A stretch of DNA of 64,000 bases from Chaenocephalus aceratus (Eukaryota > Chordata > Actinopteri > Perciformes > Channichthyidae): positions 35,432,661-35,496,660 of the forward strand of contig CM043789.1 of NCBI GenBank assembly GCA_023974075.1, given 5' to 3'. Position 1 is the first letter of the stretch; the number at the start of each line of letters is the position of its first letter. Both the position numbers and the translations under genes were made by a program. The notes beneath the pieces were generated by a model, which was given only the letters and a program-made list of their open reading frames with translations, was not told where the DNA came from and searched no databases. Positions 16,636-29,600 of the stretch are shown in pieces.

Positions 16636-17800
16636 AGTAGTGATGTGTCGGTCGCGAACGAGCCGGCTCTTTTAAGTGAACGACGGGAGCCGGCTTTCGC
16701 CCGCGAACGAGCCATTTTTTGTTTTTGTTTTTGCGGAGGGATCTAGATCGGCATGAAGGCACATTATGCAATGTGCACATTATCCCGCTTATTACACATG
16801 GCCACATTCTCAACAAAGTAACGACATGACTCCCAATATTAATTTAAATGCTTTTATGGATTTAGAAAATGATTTTATTGATTTAAAAAATAGTTTTATG
16901 TATTGATTTAAATTGACATGCATCCGCTAAGAAAAGTAGTCCGTTGTTACTGTTTGAACTAACGTAGCAATGGCAGGAACTGCTTCAATAGTGTTTTTGA
17001 GGAGCTTTATGATTTGAAAACATCGTTGCTTGCTTTAAAAGTAGCACAATTCATTTTGTCAAACCTTGGAAAGTATCTAGATATCCCTGCCCTAATGCCA
17101 AAGGAACTGCACACTGAATATGTGTCGCCGTTTGATGTCTATGTCTGGACCGCTGCATAAAAAGGAGGGTTTCTGCCCCATTACTTCTCTTCTTACTTCT
17201 ATAAGAATAAAACACGGAGGACGGAGATCTCTTTTTCTCCCCCTCTTCTGACAGCCCAGCAGCTGATCTCAAAGCACGCTCCCCTCTCCTGCAGGGGAGC
17301 GTGGTCAGCTGCAGCTCACAGAATCAGCCCCCTGCAAAAACAGCGCTGGAAAGAGCGAAATGAGGCATGGCTAAAATGCAGGATGTTTTTGGTATTTTGA
17401 AAAAAAAACTATATTTATATACTTTATATAGTCGATACAGTAGCCCCTTTTTTTAAATAGTTTTTATAGGTGTTGCTATCTGTTTTGTGTAGGGTGGTTC
17501 TACAAGCAAGTCAATGCATTCATTGGGTGGTATCAGAGAGTTACACGGGTCTGTAAATGCAATGAAAACAATTGGCCACAGCAAATCATTTATATTAAAC
17601 ATGTAATTTTTACTTTTGAATACTTCAGTACAAAGGATGTATTGAATACTTTAAGTGATATATGTGTACACATATAAATCATTAGTCAAAACAGGGCTAC
17701 ATTTGATTTAATTAAAAGGTATAATATGTGGTAAACTGATGAGCCGTTTGGGAGCCGAAAGAGCCGGCTCTTCTTGGTGAGCCGAGCCAAATGATCCGGC
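16636..17800. mobile_element. Probable second hAT-like element nested inside the first
   Basis: Near 16636-16720: AGTGATGTGTCGGTCGCGAA then CGAGCCGGCTCTTTT. Near 17738-17795 the inverted counterpart has GAGCCGTTTGGGAGCCGAAA then GAGCCGGCTCTTCTTGG. Repeated GAGCCGGCTC palindromes at both sides suggest the ends of a separate non-autonomous hAT family. The right end is degraded, so the boundary is approximate and no target duplication could be fixed. Confidence 0.45.
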
Positions 17801-17941
17801 ATTGCAGCAGATTGATGCGCGCTGCAGAGGTTATGATTATGCGCGGTCCCGCGGGGGAGAGGTCTGAGGATTTTAAATATTAAACTAATTTATTATTATT
17901 TTATATTTTATTATGCAATACCCGACCCGATGCAGGACTCT

Positions 17942-17942
<1 letters not shown>

Positions 17943-18001
<59 letters not shown>
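17943..18001. repeat. (GT)n microsatellite, right half
   Basis: About 58 bp of pure GT directly after the hAT right end, followed by the same CTGACCCC...CCTCCACTTTCACTG context that precedes the left half near 16180. Confidence 0.95.
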
Positions 18002-18004
<3 letters not shown>

Positions 18005-18257
18005 TTCTGACCCCTTTTAGCCTCCACTTTCACTGCCGGGTCAGATTGACCCGAATACCATCTCTGTGATATAGACATGTAGGGAAGGGTTCCAAATGCA
18101 TGACATGAACCATTTTAATTGTACTTGTTTATTACACTAATTAAGGTAAGTAGAAGAAGTTTCATACCAAAAAAATACTTGAAAGTATTTTTCGTAGATT
18201 TTCAAACTTTCAAACGGGTCAATTTGTAACAATGTAACAATGTAACAGGAGGGTTAA

Positions 18258-18966
18258 ATGCATTTGTGTCCAGTTTAAAATATATTGAAGGTAATCACAT
18301 GAATGTGTAGTGGACATTTTTGAGAAACACGCTGAATTAAAGCTGCAAGCCGTGATAAATGGCTCCTCCACATCCACATAGCCTACTGGCAGGACGCTGC
18401 TACCACTGCGGTGTATTGCCGTGACGATAGAGACTGGACTAATGAGTGGACATTATTTTTTGCATGGAGTGTGTTGCTCTGAAATTGACATATTGCACAT
18501 CTTGCACTACTTCATGTGTCCACTATGTTATGTTATGTTGTTCTTTATCAAGTACTCACAAATACTGTAAGGATTTGCAGTAGGCTACTCCCTCCTTCTG
18601 CTTCCCTTTTTGTTTGTTGTCTGTCTGTCTGTGTTTGTCTTCCGGGCTGGGCGTGGTTGACCTACTTCTGGTTCCTGCCAATTCATCTCCGCAGCTGCTT
18701 CTCATTCATCCTGATCATCTACTCATCCACACCTGCTTATTAACCCGGTCTCCTCATCCAGTCTTCACCAGTTCGTCGCCAAGATTACACTGGTAAACGT
18801 ATTGCTTTCTAGCTTAGCCTGACACAACTCTGGAATCAGTTTGTGTCTTACCTGTTTGTCTCTCTATTCAGAATCCATCATCTCCTCCTCCGCTAGCCAC
18901 TTCCTCGTCGGATTCATCCGCTCTCTCCACGCTACCAGCTCCAGCCTGCTCGCTCCCCTCGGCTCT
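18258..18966. other. Unclassified sequence, probably older repeat
   Basis: No gene. From about 18590 the CT-rich text (TGTCTGTCTGTCTG, then CACCTGCTTATTAACCCGGT) looks like the 5' part of a retroelement, but I could not assign it. It continues without a break on the other side of the next insertion (20435 onward). Confidence 0.35.
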
Positions 18967-20434
18967 TAGTGGAGCAGATAACAAGGTCAATCGTTCAAAT
19001 GATGATACAAGCATGAAACTTGGCAGGAATATTTATTTTATGTCACTTTATGAGAAAAAAGTGCTAGCCACTTGAAATTCCAAGATGGCGGCCATTTTCC
19101 AAGATGGCCGCCAGATGACCACCCCATAGGTGACATTTCCTGATAACTTTGGATAGATCTGTCCAATTCAGTAGGTCATGGTGGTGATTTATATGTTTTC
19201 AACACTGGCGAAACCGATTATGATATCAAAACACATGTATGATGTGGTATTAACCCCTTACCTGCCATATGTGGCTTTAGGTGCAAAAGTATTACTTTAA
19301 TATGCGAGTTTCTTTCTTCATCCTTTTACCACCTTGCGTTAGTGCAAATTGATGTATGGGATACAGCTAGGTTCATGCACTTGTCCTACACCTAGCCCGA
19401 TCGTTCAGCCAATGTCATTTAAATCCTGTGCGATCTGTACACCATCCGGATCACTACATGTAAAACCCCCGTTATCCTTGGCTCGGCTCTCCCGCGCTGG
19501 CACATCCTGTCGGTTCAGGTGCGGCTATCTAACATCTGAGGGGTTCATTAGATAGCATTTGGGATACTAAACCCACTGTTTAGCTGACATTGAACCCCAT
19601 GCTGAGTTGCACAGCAGTGTATGCCACCAGTGTGCCCTGGTATTGCATGACATACACTCTCTTTTTCTGTGTTTAGTTGATATTGGCTGGTGTCCACCAT
19701 CATCGCTGGTTACACTGTGATGTCTGGGTCCTATATATCCTTATGGCTGCATTTCGGTCACAAGTGGTTTTATTTCGGAGTTTTCCATCTCCTAGATTAA
19801 TTGCTTTTACCTGGCTAATGAGCTTCATCTGCCCAGAGCTGTCTGGTTTTCAGGCGCCAGAGACTCGCCTTTCGCACCACCACTATTTGTGGAAACACCC
19901 CCGCCACGAGAAGGCTAGGGTTGGAGCTTGACTGCCAGAGGCTTTGTTTAGCTTGCCATTTGGGGCATTTAGTAGGCAAAGAGAGCTCATCCTCTTTGCC
20001 ACCCCGGCATTAGCAGTCCTTTGGAGGGACAATTCTAACCTTCCCCGTCTATAACGAGAACCAATTTACTTGTATTCGAAGCCTGCACAATAGTTGTCAT
20101 TTGACTTCTTTATTGTTACACAAGTCCTAAAATTGATTTATTGGTTCAAGAAATCGATCAATACACTCAGGAATCAGCTCTAGCAAGGTCAAAAACCTAT
20201 AAATCAACACCAAGATGAAATAAATATGACATCTCTGGCGATTTCTATGGTTAAAAGTTGTTTTTTTCATACCCTGGCGGCCATCTTGGAAAAAATGGCC
20301 GCCATGTTGAAAATCCACGTGGCTAGCACTTTTTTCTTGCAGAGTGATCCTAAAGGAACGTTCCTACCAAATGTCATGCTTGTATCACCATTTGAACGAT
20401 TCTGCCAAAAAAATCACACTTATCTGCTCCACTA
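18967..20434. mobile_element. DNA element with ~150-bp imperfect terminal inverted repeats
   Basis: The left arm starts TAGTGGAGCAGATAA and the right arm ends TTATCTGCTCCACTA. Matching blocks continue inward: CGTTCAAATG(A/G)TGATACAA + GCATGA, AAAAAAGTGCTAGCCAC, and a pair of AAGATGGCGGCCATTTT-type segments (19081-19112 and 20276-20310). A TCT triplet flanks both sides (18964-18966, 20435-20437), suggesting a 3-bp target duplication. The interior ~1.1 kb has short open frames without recognisable domains. The superfamily is uncertain. Confidence 0.75.
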
Positions 20435-20473
20435 TCTGAAACCCCTGCTCGCCACACTCCTGTCTGGTAGGAC

Positions 20474-21520
20474 CAGTGGCGACTGGTCATTAGGGGCAGG
20501 TGGGGCACAGCCCCCCCTAGTGTCAGCAGAAAGTATTACAAATAATGATTACAAAAAAATGCAAAGAATACATTAAAAAATATATAAAATATATTTTAAG
20601 ATCATGTTTAATCATCTGATTCGTCTGTACATTGCTGTTTTAGTCTGTGTTCTTCTAATTAGTGTCTACAGTGTGTGCCTATTGAGCTGTTTAGAGCCAT
20701 GTGGGACAAAACCCGATCCTGCCCCTCCCTCTCCCTATTTAAGTCAATGGTGATTGTAAAAACTACACTGCGCATGCTCAGAGTATTGTCCTATTTAATG
20801 TGTGTGGCATAGTGCTGCCATCCCCACCATACGTCATCTCACATAATTCAGAGCTGATTGGCTGTAAGTACGTGTGCCGAGACAAGAGAGCTGCAGTGAC
20901 GCGTCCTAAAACCCGGAAGTAAACTGCGCGTGGCTTCTCTCGGCCTAAAAGCAATGAGATTTCTCCATAGGATTTTAGAAAATAGCTCAAAATAAGATCT
21001 GTGGGAAACAAACCTGTTTGATAAATGCACGTTTTGTTCAGCCGGATAATATCCACATGTCTACCCTACTTTTATCATTTTCGAATCATAAATCTATTGA
21101 TTAGATTAGATTTATGATAGACTTTTGAAACTACAAGAAGATAAGGAGGACTTTTACAAAAAAGTAATAGAGATTTTTGTCCAGAAGGATAGGCACATGG
21201 ACTTCATCTTCATGTCAAGGTAAGACTGCAATTTTATTGAAAATGGGATCTTACTAAGAGAGAACAATTCAATATTTAAATGATAAAATTACATGTTTTG
21301 GGTATCCTTTTGTTGAACTGTCTGTTTAAAATTAATTGAAGCGTCAGACAAAAAAAGCTTTTGAAAATAATATTATATTTTGATTTAGGTCAAAATATAA
21401 TATTTGTAAACCTGAAGAGCCAGTGGCAGTGCCTCACCAGCCATGAACCTCACTGCAGAAGCATATAGACATCTAAGTTTTTTGTGCCCCACCACTTTTG
21501 TACATATAGAAACGCCACTG
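20474..21520. mobile_element. Non-autonomous hAT element with perfect 8-bp target duplication GGTAGGAC
   Basis: Ends CAGTGGCG...CGCCACTG, flanked by GGTAGGAC at 20466-20473 and again at 21521-21528. TIR plus 8-bp duplication is the hAT signature. Length 1047 bp. No transposase domain was seen. Removing it joins the flanking sequence leading into the L2-like LINE end at 21529 onward. Confidence 0.9.
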
Positions 21521-21528
21521 GGTAGGAC

Positions 21529-22056
21529 ACACACTAACTCCTACTCCAACCTACTCGCTCTCGGGAGCGTACTACAGACTACAGCACATCACTCCCACCC
21601 TCATCCACCTCCACTGGTTGCCGGTCAAGTCCCGCATATCATTCAAAATCCTCCTCCTTATACCTACAAGTCCCTCCATGCCCATGCCCCCCAGTACCTA
21701 TCGGACATCCTTCACCCACATGCCCCACCCTGGAAACTGCGGTCTTCAGACTCTGGCCTGCTTACCACCCCACGCACCAAACTGCGAACCTTCGGGGACA
21801 TAGCCTTCAGTGTGGCTGCCCCCACCCTCTAGAACTCTCCCTGCGGAGATCCACAACATCCCCACGCTTGACGCCTTCAAAAGGGCCCTCAAGACCCATC
21901 TGTTCACCAAGGCCTTTGGCCCCTAATCTACTTGTTGTTTTTGTCTGACTGGTTGTCTGATTTTCTTTTGTTATGTTTGTTTTGCCCTGTTCTTCCTTGT
22001 AAAGTGACGTTGGGTCCCATGAAAGGCGCTATATAAATCTAAGCTATTATTATTAT
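21529..22056 (+). mobile_element. L2-like LINE, 3' end (RT C-terminus and tail)
   Basis: + strand reading from ~21580 gives HITPTLIHLHWLPVKSRISF, then APQYLSDILHPHAPPWKLRS and FKRALKTHLFTKAFGP, the typical end of the L2 reverse transcriptase protein, with some frame changes. It ends with AAAGGCGCTATATAAATCTA and (ATT)n at ~22046-22055. Severely 5' truncated. Confidence 0.8.
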
Positions 22057-22310
22057 GAAGTGTGTATTACTCAATGTTACTCCTCAAGTTGGGACTCTTA
22101 TCAAGCATAAGACATTGGGAGTGGTTTGGAGAAGATACTCTGGTGTAACAACAACTTCCTCTTTCATTGCGATTGTCTCAAAATATACTGCGAGGGGTCC
22201 TTCATGTAATAAAAAGCTTTTAATAACTCTTGGTCATCAATGTGTTTAGATGGTACTGACCAATTTTGAACTTGGGTAGAAGACATTTGTTAAAAAACAG
22301 AGCCTGTGTC

Positions 22311-22721
22311 GGTACCATATCTGCTCGGGTGTACTTCCGTCATCCGTCATATGACGGATTGTACGGCAACTCAAGTGGCCCATCATACACGGTCATAGAT
22401 TTTTGCACACATTCACAGTAAATGTATTCAGTATGATAGCTGTCTAACAGAAGTTAAATCCATTTCTCACTTATTCTGACAATGTACTTAACCCCAAATA
22501 AAAGAACCCAATAAAAAGAGTTACTAAATAATAGTGAAGTCACGTTGTAATAACAATAACTCATCTCTCTCTCGTTTTATTTTTGAGCTTTGCCAAAAGC
22601 CACTGTGTCAATATTGTCCTACTTGGGTTGCCGTCCGGAGTTGTCCAATATGGCGGACCATCTCGCACATGCGCACTGCAGATCGGGTAGTGACAATGGT
22701 ACCCCGAGCAGATATGGTACC
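22311..22721. mobile_element. MITE-like element, TIR GGTACCATATCTGCTCGGG
   Basis: 411 bp bounded by GGTACCATATCTGCTCGGG and its inverted copy CCCGAGCAGATATGGTACC. 19 bp match perfectly. No coding capacity. No clear target duplication. Confidence 0.75.
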
Positions 22722-23049
22722 TACACCTGCACATGTCTAAATAACGCAAAAAAAATATCACACTAAATTCAAAATGGCCGACTTCCTGTTGGTTTTAGAC
22801 GATGACCACAAGAAACCCTTTTTTAACGTTTAAATGTACTCCAGGTGTTTGGAGAATATTGTACAAGTAGGTAAAATGTACAGCAAAGGCTGCATCATTA
22901 AAGTTTTTGAGGAGATGCCAATGAGCACCCTCAAAAAGGCCCTAAAACATAATGATTAATTGGCCCTCAAAACGTGATATAATAACTTTGACCCGACTTT
23001 GTCAGTGCTCAGGTCATTAGAATAATTGAGCAAAGGTAAAGGGTGTCTC

Positions 23050-23621
23050 GGGCCGTTTCTCAATCTCGAGGATACTGGCTTCCAAGCCAATATTTCAAGG
23101 GTGCTGCGTCATCGAGTGCCGCCGAAGGACTGTTCCAATCTCCAGCATACTTGGAATTCCACCGAGGCCACGTCCTTGGTTTGGGGGAAATTTCGAGGCT
23201 GCACATGGGTAGACTTCACATCCTTAAAATCCCCACAATGCTTTGCGCACGGACCAATTTCAGAAACCCTTGCGGAGAATGGCTGAACCGACGCAGCACA
23301 CATTTAAATGTAAGTAGGCTATGTAGTGGCGTAGAACATGTGTTGGTAAATATGTTACTTTGTTACATTTGTTTGTTATCACCAAAAATGTGTTCCGTGA
23401 AAGTAAAGCAAGTTCATAATTAGATAGACATTGTGAGGTATTTAATTTTGGTACAGTTTATGTTGAAACCGTTAGAGAGAGTGGCACACTTGTTAGCCTG
23501 TTCCATTCTTCTTCGTTTTCCGAAGCCGTGGCTTGGAAGCATACGTGCTTCGTTTCTGAAGGAAGTGATTTGGAAGTACGCGACTGCCAAGCCAGCATCC
23601 TCGCGATTGAGAAACGGCCTC
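23050..23621. mobile_element. MITE-like element, TIR GGCCGTTTCTCAATC
   Basis: The left end GGCCGTTTCTCAATCTCGAG followed by GATACTGGCTT pairs with the right end (opposite strand) GGCCGTTTCTCAATCGCGAG followed by GATGCTGGCTT. About 31 bp with two mismatches. GTCTC occurs next to both ends but no clean duplication could be defined. Non-coding. Confidence 0.7.
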
Positions 23622-26600
23622 GGTCTCAGAGGCTCTGGTTTACAGGTGTAATGTCTCCCTTACATCAACAGGTGGCAATGTTTATCTTCTGCCGAGAGGC
23701 TCCACACTGATCTGGCCTTCACATGCACATTCACACCAACACCAAACATAACTGTAGCCCATAGCAACCAGAGCAAGTGAGCTGAAACTCACAAACGTCA
23801 CAGATGCTTTTATGTTATGTTATAATAATTATGAAATGTATGGTATTGAAAGGAGCTGATAGAAACTCCATGTGAAAATGTGCATTTACTATTTTGATTT
23901 AGGTTTTTTATTTGAACACGTGGTAGCCTACATTTTAACCAGACTTTGTAGCCTACTCCAGTTACACATTTTTTATTATTAAAGCAATCTGCTCACAACT
24001 ATCATTTTCAACTTCAGCCATAGGGGAATTATAATAGAAGGTACATTTGTGTATATGTTAAGTGATATAGGCCTACTGGTATTCAAACCATACCATCTAG
24101 CTGAGAAATGTCCTTTATGTTATTTCAAATTATGCATCTAGTGAAAAAGAAAAGGGACTGTCAGAAGAGCTGAACTGGGTCATACAATAAAAGCATCGTT
24201 CTTATAGTGTCTGTCTGATGCTATTTTCAGCCTTTTCCATCTTTCCCTGAGACTCCAAAAGAAAGTAAAACCCTCCTCCAGCGGTGAACCCAAGCATTGC
24301 GAAGAAAAGGTGAAATAAAGGCCGTTATTCTTCTGTCTCTCCACCTGGCAACATTGAGCTCACTGGCAGCGCTGCAGTCACTTTCATAAATCTGAAGTTT
24401 GTACATTGGTCTAATTCTGGACATGCAACAACTGTGCTAATGTTTCCAGTGAAAGGTCTGAGCATGCTCGTTAAGCCTTGTGAATATGATTATTAAATGA
24501 GACAATGCCAGTTTGTGCATAGGACAGACAAAAAATCCACCTGATTAAACTGTCCATTGTGTCTAAAGATTATCTACTTTGCCTAAGTGGAAGAGGATGA
24601 GTAGCAGATGTCCGTGGATTTAACCGGACACACTGATGCTTTTCAGTGCAGGATTTCGATTAAGTGTCGAGCAATGAAAGCTTCTTTGAAGGTATACTGT
24701 ATGCAGCATTTTTCTTTGAGCAGTTAACTTAGATTCAAGTCCTATATTCTACTGACATGGCTACGAATCATGGCAACTTAGTGTGGGGATCCTCGTCATA
24801 AACCATTAACAATAAGCATCATGTATATGTAAATATATAGGCTAAATGGCCATTTTGTTGTATTTGAAGGACAACTTAACTCACAAAAAGACCATTTGTA
24901 AATCAATAACTCACCTTGTTTTCACTTAAATTCCTGACGTTTTTCTCACATGCCTCCATGTAGAAAAGTCAAGATTAATAAAAGTAAATGGGGGACAAGT
25001 AAAACAACAGCAACATTGTTTATCCACATGTATGCCCACTTCTTTTCAAACAGATGCATGTTGTCTTAAACCTTACCAATAAATCACTTTTTAAAATGTA
25101 AGAGTACAGTGTTTGTCTTGGAAAGTCTTGGGAAAAATGTGTCGCTGTAAAGTCAACATCACAGACCCCTGCCTCATTTACAGCTGAAAGACTAATGGCC
25201 CCATCCATCATCTCTACAAAGCAGATGGACAGAGACAGAGAGGTGGGGGAAGAGAGACAGAAAGAGAAGAAAAGGGAGGAAATAATTGAAGATATTTAAA
25301 TAATGTGCATGATGGAAACATTGGAACACATGTGAATAGTGTCCTGCAATAAATGATGCTATCATTGGTGATGTTGTACAGGTGGCCCACAGATGGGACC
25401 CCTCCTGGTGCCCGAGCTTGTTAATGAGTCACAGATAGGAGGGGTGAGCAGGCTGACATCACGAACCAGACGGAGCCCTCTGGCAGTACAACATCGAGGT
25501 ACCCAGCATGCCGTTCTCCATTATGGCGAGGTGCCCCCACGGGTCGTAGACGCTGCAGATTAACCCAAACCGGGAAGCTTTTTCCGTGCCATGTGTCTGA
25601 CTGAGCAAACATGCAGATACATTATAATGTTCTCTTACTGTGGCTGAAAACAACAAACAGGCGTAATAAAGGGCCCCATAGAGACTTATTATAAACTCTA
25701 ATTAATGGTGCCGTGTGTTTCCTGATTCCAATTCCAGCATTTAATTGCTTTTTTTTTTTAATTGCAGTCTATTGAAACAAGGATTAGTTTGAGAGGTAAA
25801 GCCAAGTGGGATGCAAAGTGTTTACATCAGGTCCGAGGCCAGTGGAGGGGCAAAGTTCAGGCTTAAGTGAGTGACAATACATTTAAGATTAAAGGGTTAA
25901 GTCAAGGGTCTAGAAGTCTAATACTGTACTTGACTCTATCACTATCCTTTTTCTGCAGACAATTGGGAGCTTTCTTAAATGTGAACAGCAGGGAAGTTGT
26001 GTAGATAATTAGATTTTGGTTGTGATGTGCAAGTTTGCTTTAAAACAAGTTGAGAATTAAGTATAGGGATGAGAGAGAAGAGAAAAAGGACAAGAGAAGA
26101 CATGAGCAGGAGCAGGTGGATAGGGGGGTTACTGTCACAAGGTATTAACACATCCTCCTCATGAGGAGTTACCCTCCCAGACATTTCCAGAAAAAGTGTT
26201 GAAATACAGGAATTTTCACACCCTAACACTTTGGAAAATTGCTACATGTAGCCTTGAAACAGTTATTTTTGTCTGGCTCTTGTATGGAAATGACACGTTG
26301 TTGTAGGTCTATGCTTTGATATCTGTGTTTGTGTATCTGTTGACATAGTTCTGGTGCATTCTTGCCACAGTAATTGGACACACATGATGAGGCTAAGGGA
26401 GGGGAGTGCTGGTAAGGCCTCAGTCCTGTCATGAGTCTCTTATTCCCCAGCCCAGTGTGTGTCTGTGTGAGAGTGTGAGAGTGTGTTTGTACTTGTGTGC
26501 CTATGAGATCAAGCTGGTTGTGTGTCTGTGTGTGTGCGATAACACACCATTGGCATTCTTCATTTGTAGATAATTGAATCAGGCTATTTTAGTTTGCTCA

Positions 26601-29600
26601 GAGCGCAGCTGTAATTTGCAGCCGTTCTGCTCTTAAGGACCGGTAATTATGGCTTTTAGAGTCTCCCAAAACAACTCAAACGGCTTCAACTCATGACAGC
26701 TGTGCATCTGGGGCCTAACACGCATGTGTGCTAGTGAGCATTCACAAACACACACGTGTGCACATGTTTGGCTGTTAATTAATCTGGTACATTTTCCCAC
26801 TGAGGTGGACTCAATGCAAGGCACTTCACTTGTTTTTTTTATTAATTCACATTTAGTTTTTTTCCCTAACTTAAATCAATAGTGTTGTTTTGTACAATAA
26901 GACCTTTATTCACAAAAGACATGATTCAAATGAAATGATTGAAATTGGATCTGAATATTTCAGAATTTTACAAAACCTTTACATAACAGGCTGGTCAACT
27001 TTTTAGTTGGCTAACTTACATTCTTTTAAAGCTTGATGACAATCCAGCATAATACATATTTAAGGGAGAATTAAGGGAAAGCTTAGTAAGCATGTTTAAT
27101 GTAATCATGTTAAATTTCTGTGTTCCTTTTTATCGTATGCATATCAGGCTGGGGTTTGTCCTATCCTAAAAACAGAGCCTCAGGCTATTATCGCTTCATC
27201 ACCTGATTTGCTTGTTGTTTATCGGGTGCAGACACAGACATCAGTTCATGAAGGGATGGCTGTCTGTTCTCCAGACGCGGTGCTGTCAGGCTTTAATAAC
27301 GTGCAGGCAACGTGATTCAATGGGCAACTTTCATGGGATGACAGAAATAGAATAAGCTTCCTCAATTATGTGTTGAAACAACCTCCAGTACAGGGTGGTC
27401 ACATGAGACTGGAGGCAATCTACAGAGGAACAAACTAATGACAGTTCTTATTACTGGGTCCTGCTTTCATTCCAGCTGCTTTTCTGATAGAACAAATAAA
27501 ATGCTTCCAACAAACTTCAAATTAACCTGCACTCAAAAGCACTGAACTGTGTGTTCATGCACGATTTGTTCGTCTGTTTTTAATGCTGCATTAACACTCT
27601 GATTTGGCAGAGCTGCTGCTGCTTTGCTTCATTACTAGTAAGCTCAGTTATTATCGGTGTAATTAACAGTTTGATTTGAATCGTGCACGTGTGACAGCCT
27701 CGTTATGTTTTATAAAAACACTATTTTACAATTTATTCAACATTTAATGCGGAAAATTGACTACAGCACACATTCATTTTGACAGGGATGTGAAAGTATA
27801 AAACTCAAGAAGCAGAAACGTAAGATTTGAACTCATTCCATAAAGTGTTGTTCCAGATGTTAAATGTCCTGAGTGCTTTCGCATATCCTGGATATGATCA
27901 TTGAAGTTGATGATACAGAACAGGCCATCGAAAATGTTCAGGTAAATGAGTTTGAGTCGGCAGAAAAGAGGCGTTGTGTTGCTGATGACCACATCTTGAT
28001 ACTAATTTCGACAATGTCATATGATTGTAAACTTGTCGTGAGTTAATCCTGAAGGCACCTAAATGCTCATGAAGATAATTTAGTGGCAGTCGCAGCTTAG
28101 TCGACAATATGACTTTCACAACTGGAAGCATCCAAGCAACAAGAGGATTATCTCGCCACCATCCGCTACCTTGAATATGGCACAGCCCGGGAAGCATATG
28201 GCTGCAATCTGTGGCACCACCCTCGGTACGGCCTTCATTTGCTTTTAATTAAACACATGCAGACACCCCATGCTTGGGTAACAACCTGGCAAGGGACTAA
28301 TAAAGAAACACCCAAATGAGAGTTAGATACTAATGATGTTAGGGAAGCTCATGTGTCAAGGACATTAATATCCACACTACTTAAAACAGGACTTTGCATA
28401 CACTTTATCGTATGTCCCATTACACTTAGAGAAACGGATTGCAGTACTTATCCAAACTTGCAGCTGATGAGTGTAACAGTCTGCATCCTTAGTTGGGAGA
28501 TTTGCTTAAAGTAGGGGGAAATCCATTGGCAGTCGGACATAATGTATCTCACATGTTTGTGCAGCTGGTTTAGTCGTATCATGGCTGACTAAGTGAAGAC
28601 TCTCTTCCTCCCTGTCTGGGATTTATCCGACTGTCCCAGAGTAAACATGAGAACTGGAGCACACGCCATGGAAGTTGAGGTTAGGTGAAGTAAACATACT
28701 AATGTGCCAATCATGTCATCAGCATTAGTGCTGGAACACCTCTAATCAAGCGATTGGCATTCACACACCTTGACCCAAGCATATGTGTGTGTGTGTGTGG
28801 ATTATGGGGGGTAGGAACAGTAATCTCCTGACCACATGGACGTCAGAGGCAATCCAATTTACAGTATGACACTGCTTAACTCTTACAGATACAACCTGTT
28901 GTACTGTATATATTCTGGCTGCTGTATATGCAATATTTCAATAGGAGAGGTTGTCTGGTTTATGATCTGACCTTCTTATTGTCGACAAGAGGCTAACCAC
29001 ACTAGCGGCTAACTGACTTTAATTTTGAGAAGTAGTGCTTTGAGCTAAATGTAAATTAATGGGTACTCAAAACGACAGAACTAACATGACAATTAGCGTT
29101 ATAGTTAGCACGATAAACATCAGATATTTAGCATTTTGGCAGGCTAAGTGCAGGTGGGAATGTCATTAGCTTTAAAAAGGCTAATGGCTAGCTATCTGCC
29201 AATTTGACATTATGAATCTCATTAGATTGAGATTGATATTATGATGAAGAAAAATCGTAAAGGAAGACAACCACCTTAATGAATTCAGTCCCTATTGATG
29301 AAAACATGAAGATCCATGCCAAATGTCTTGGCTTCCATCCGATAGTTGTTGAGATATTAACCTCAAAAGCACATATGTCATTGCGGTGCCACAAAATGGA
29401 CCAATTTAGCAAATCTAGTGATATTACACATCGTACAAAAATATATATAACTGCTTTTGGTGCTAGAGAAAAGAACAAGCATTTGGTCATAGATGTTTCA
29501 GCTTGGAGCAAAGTGATGGATCGGTATTGCCATCCCCTCAGCTGCTAGCATGTAAATACAGCAAGCATCACCAGATTTTAATAACTAAATCCCTGGACCG

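Larger units (their letters stand above)
16261..17942. mobile_element. hAT-type element inserted in (GT)n, 8-bp target duplication
   Basis: The left end TAGAGTCCTGCACGGGTC and the right end (opposite strand) CAGAGTCCTGCATCGGGTC form terminal inverted repeats. Both sides are flanked by GTGTGTGT (16253-16260 and 17943-17950), compatible with a hAT 8-bp duplication, though the microsatellite makes this weak on its own. A transposase BED-finger fragment on the minus strand supports the hAT class. The body is GC-rich near the left end (repeated CCGACCC). Confidence 0.75.

Noticed and set aside
29270..29420. Possible dispersed repeat shared with ~41020-41090 (segments like 'CAATCCAT..AGTTGTTGAGATAT')
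   Set aside because: Similarity is short and patchy by eye; it cannot be supported without alignment.
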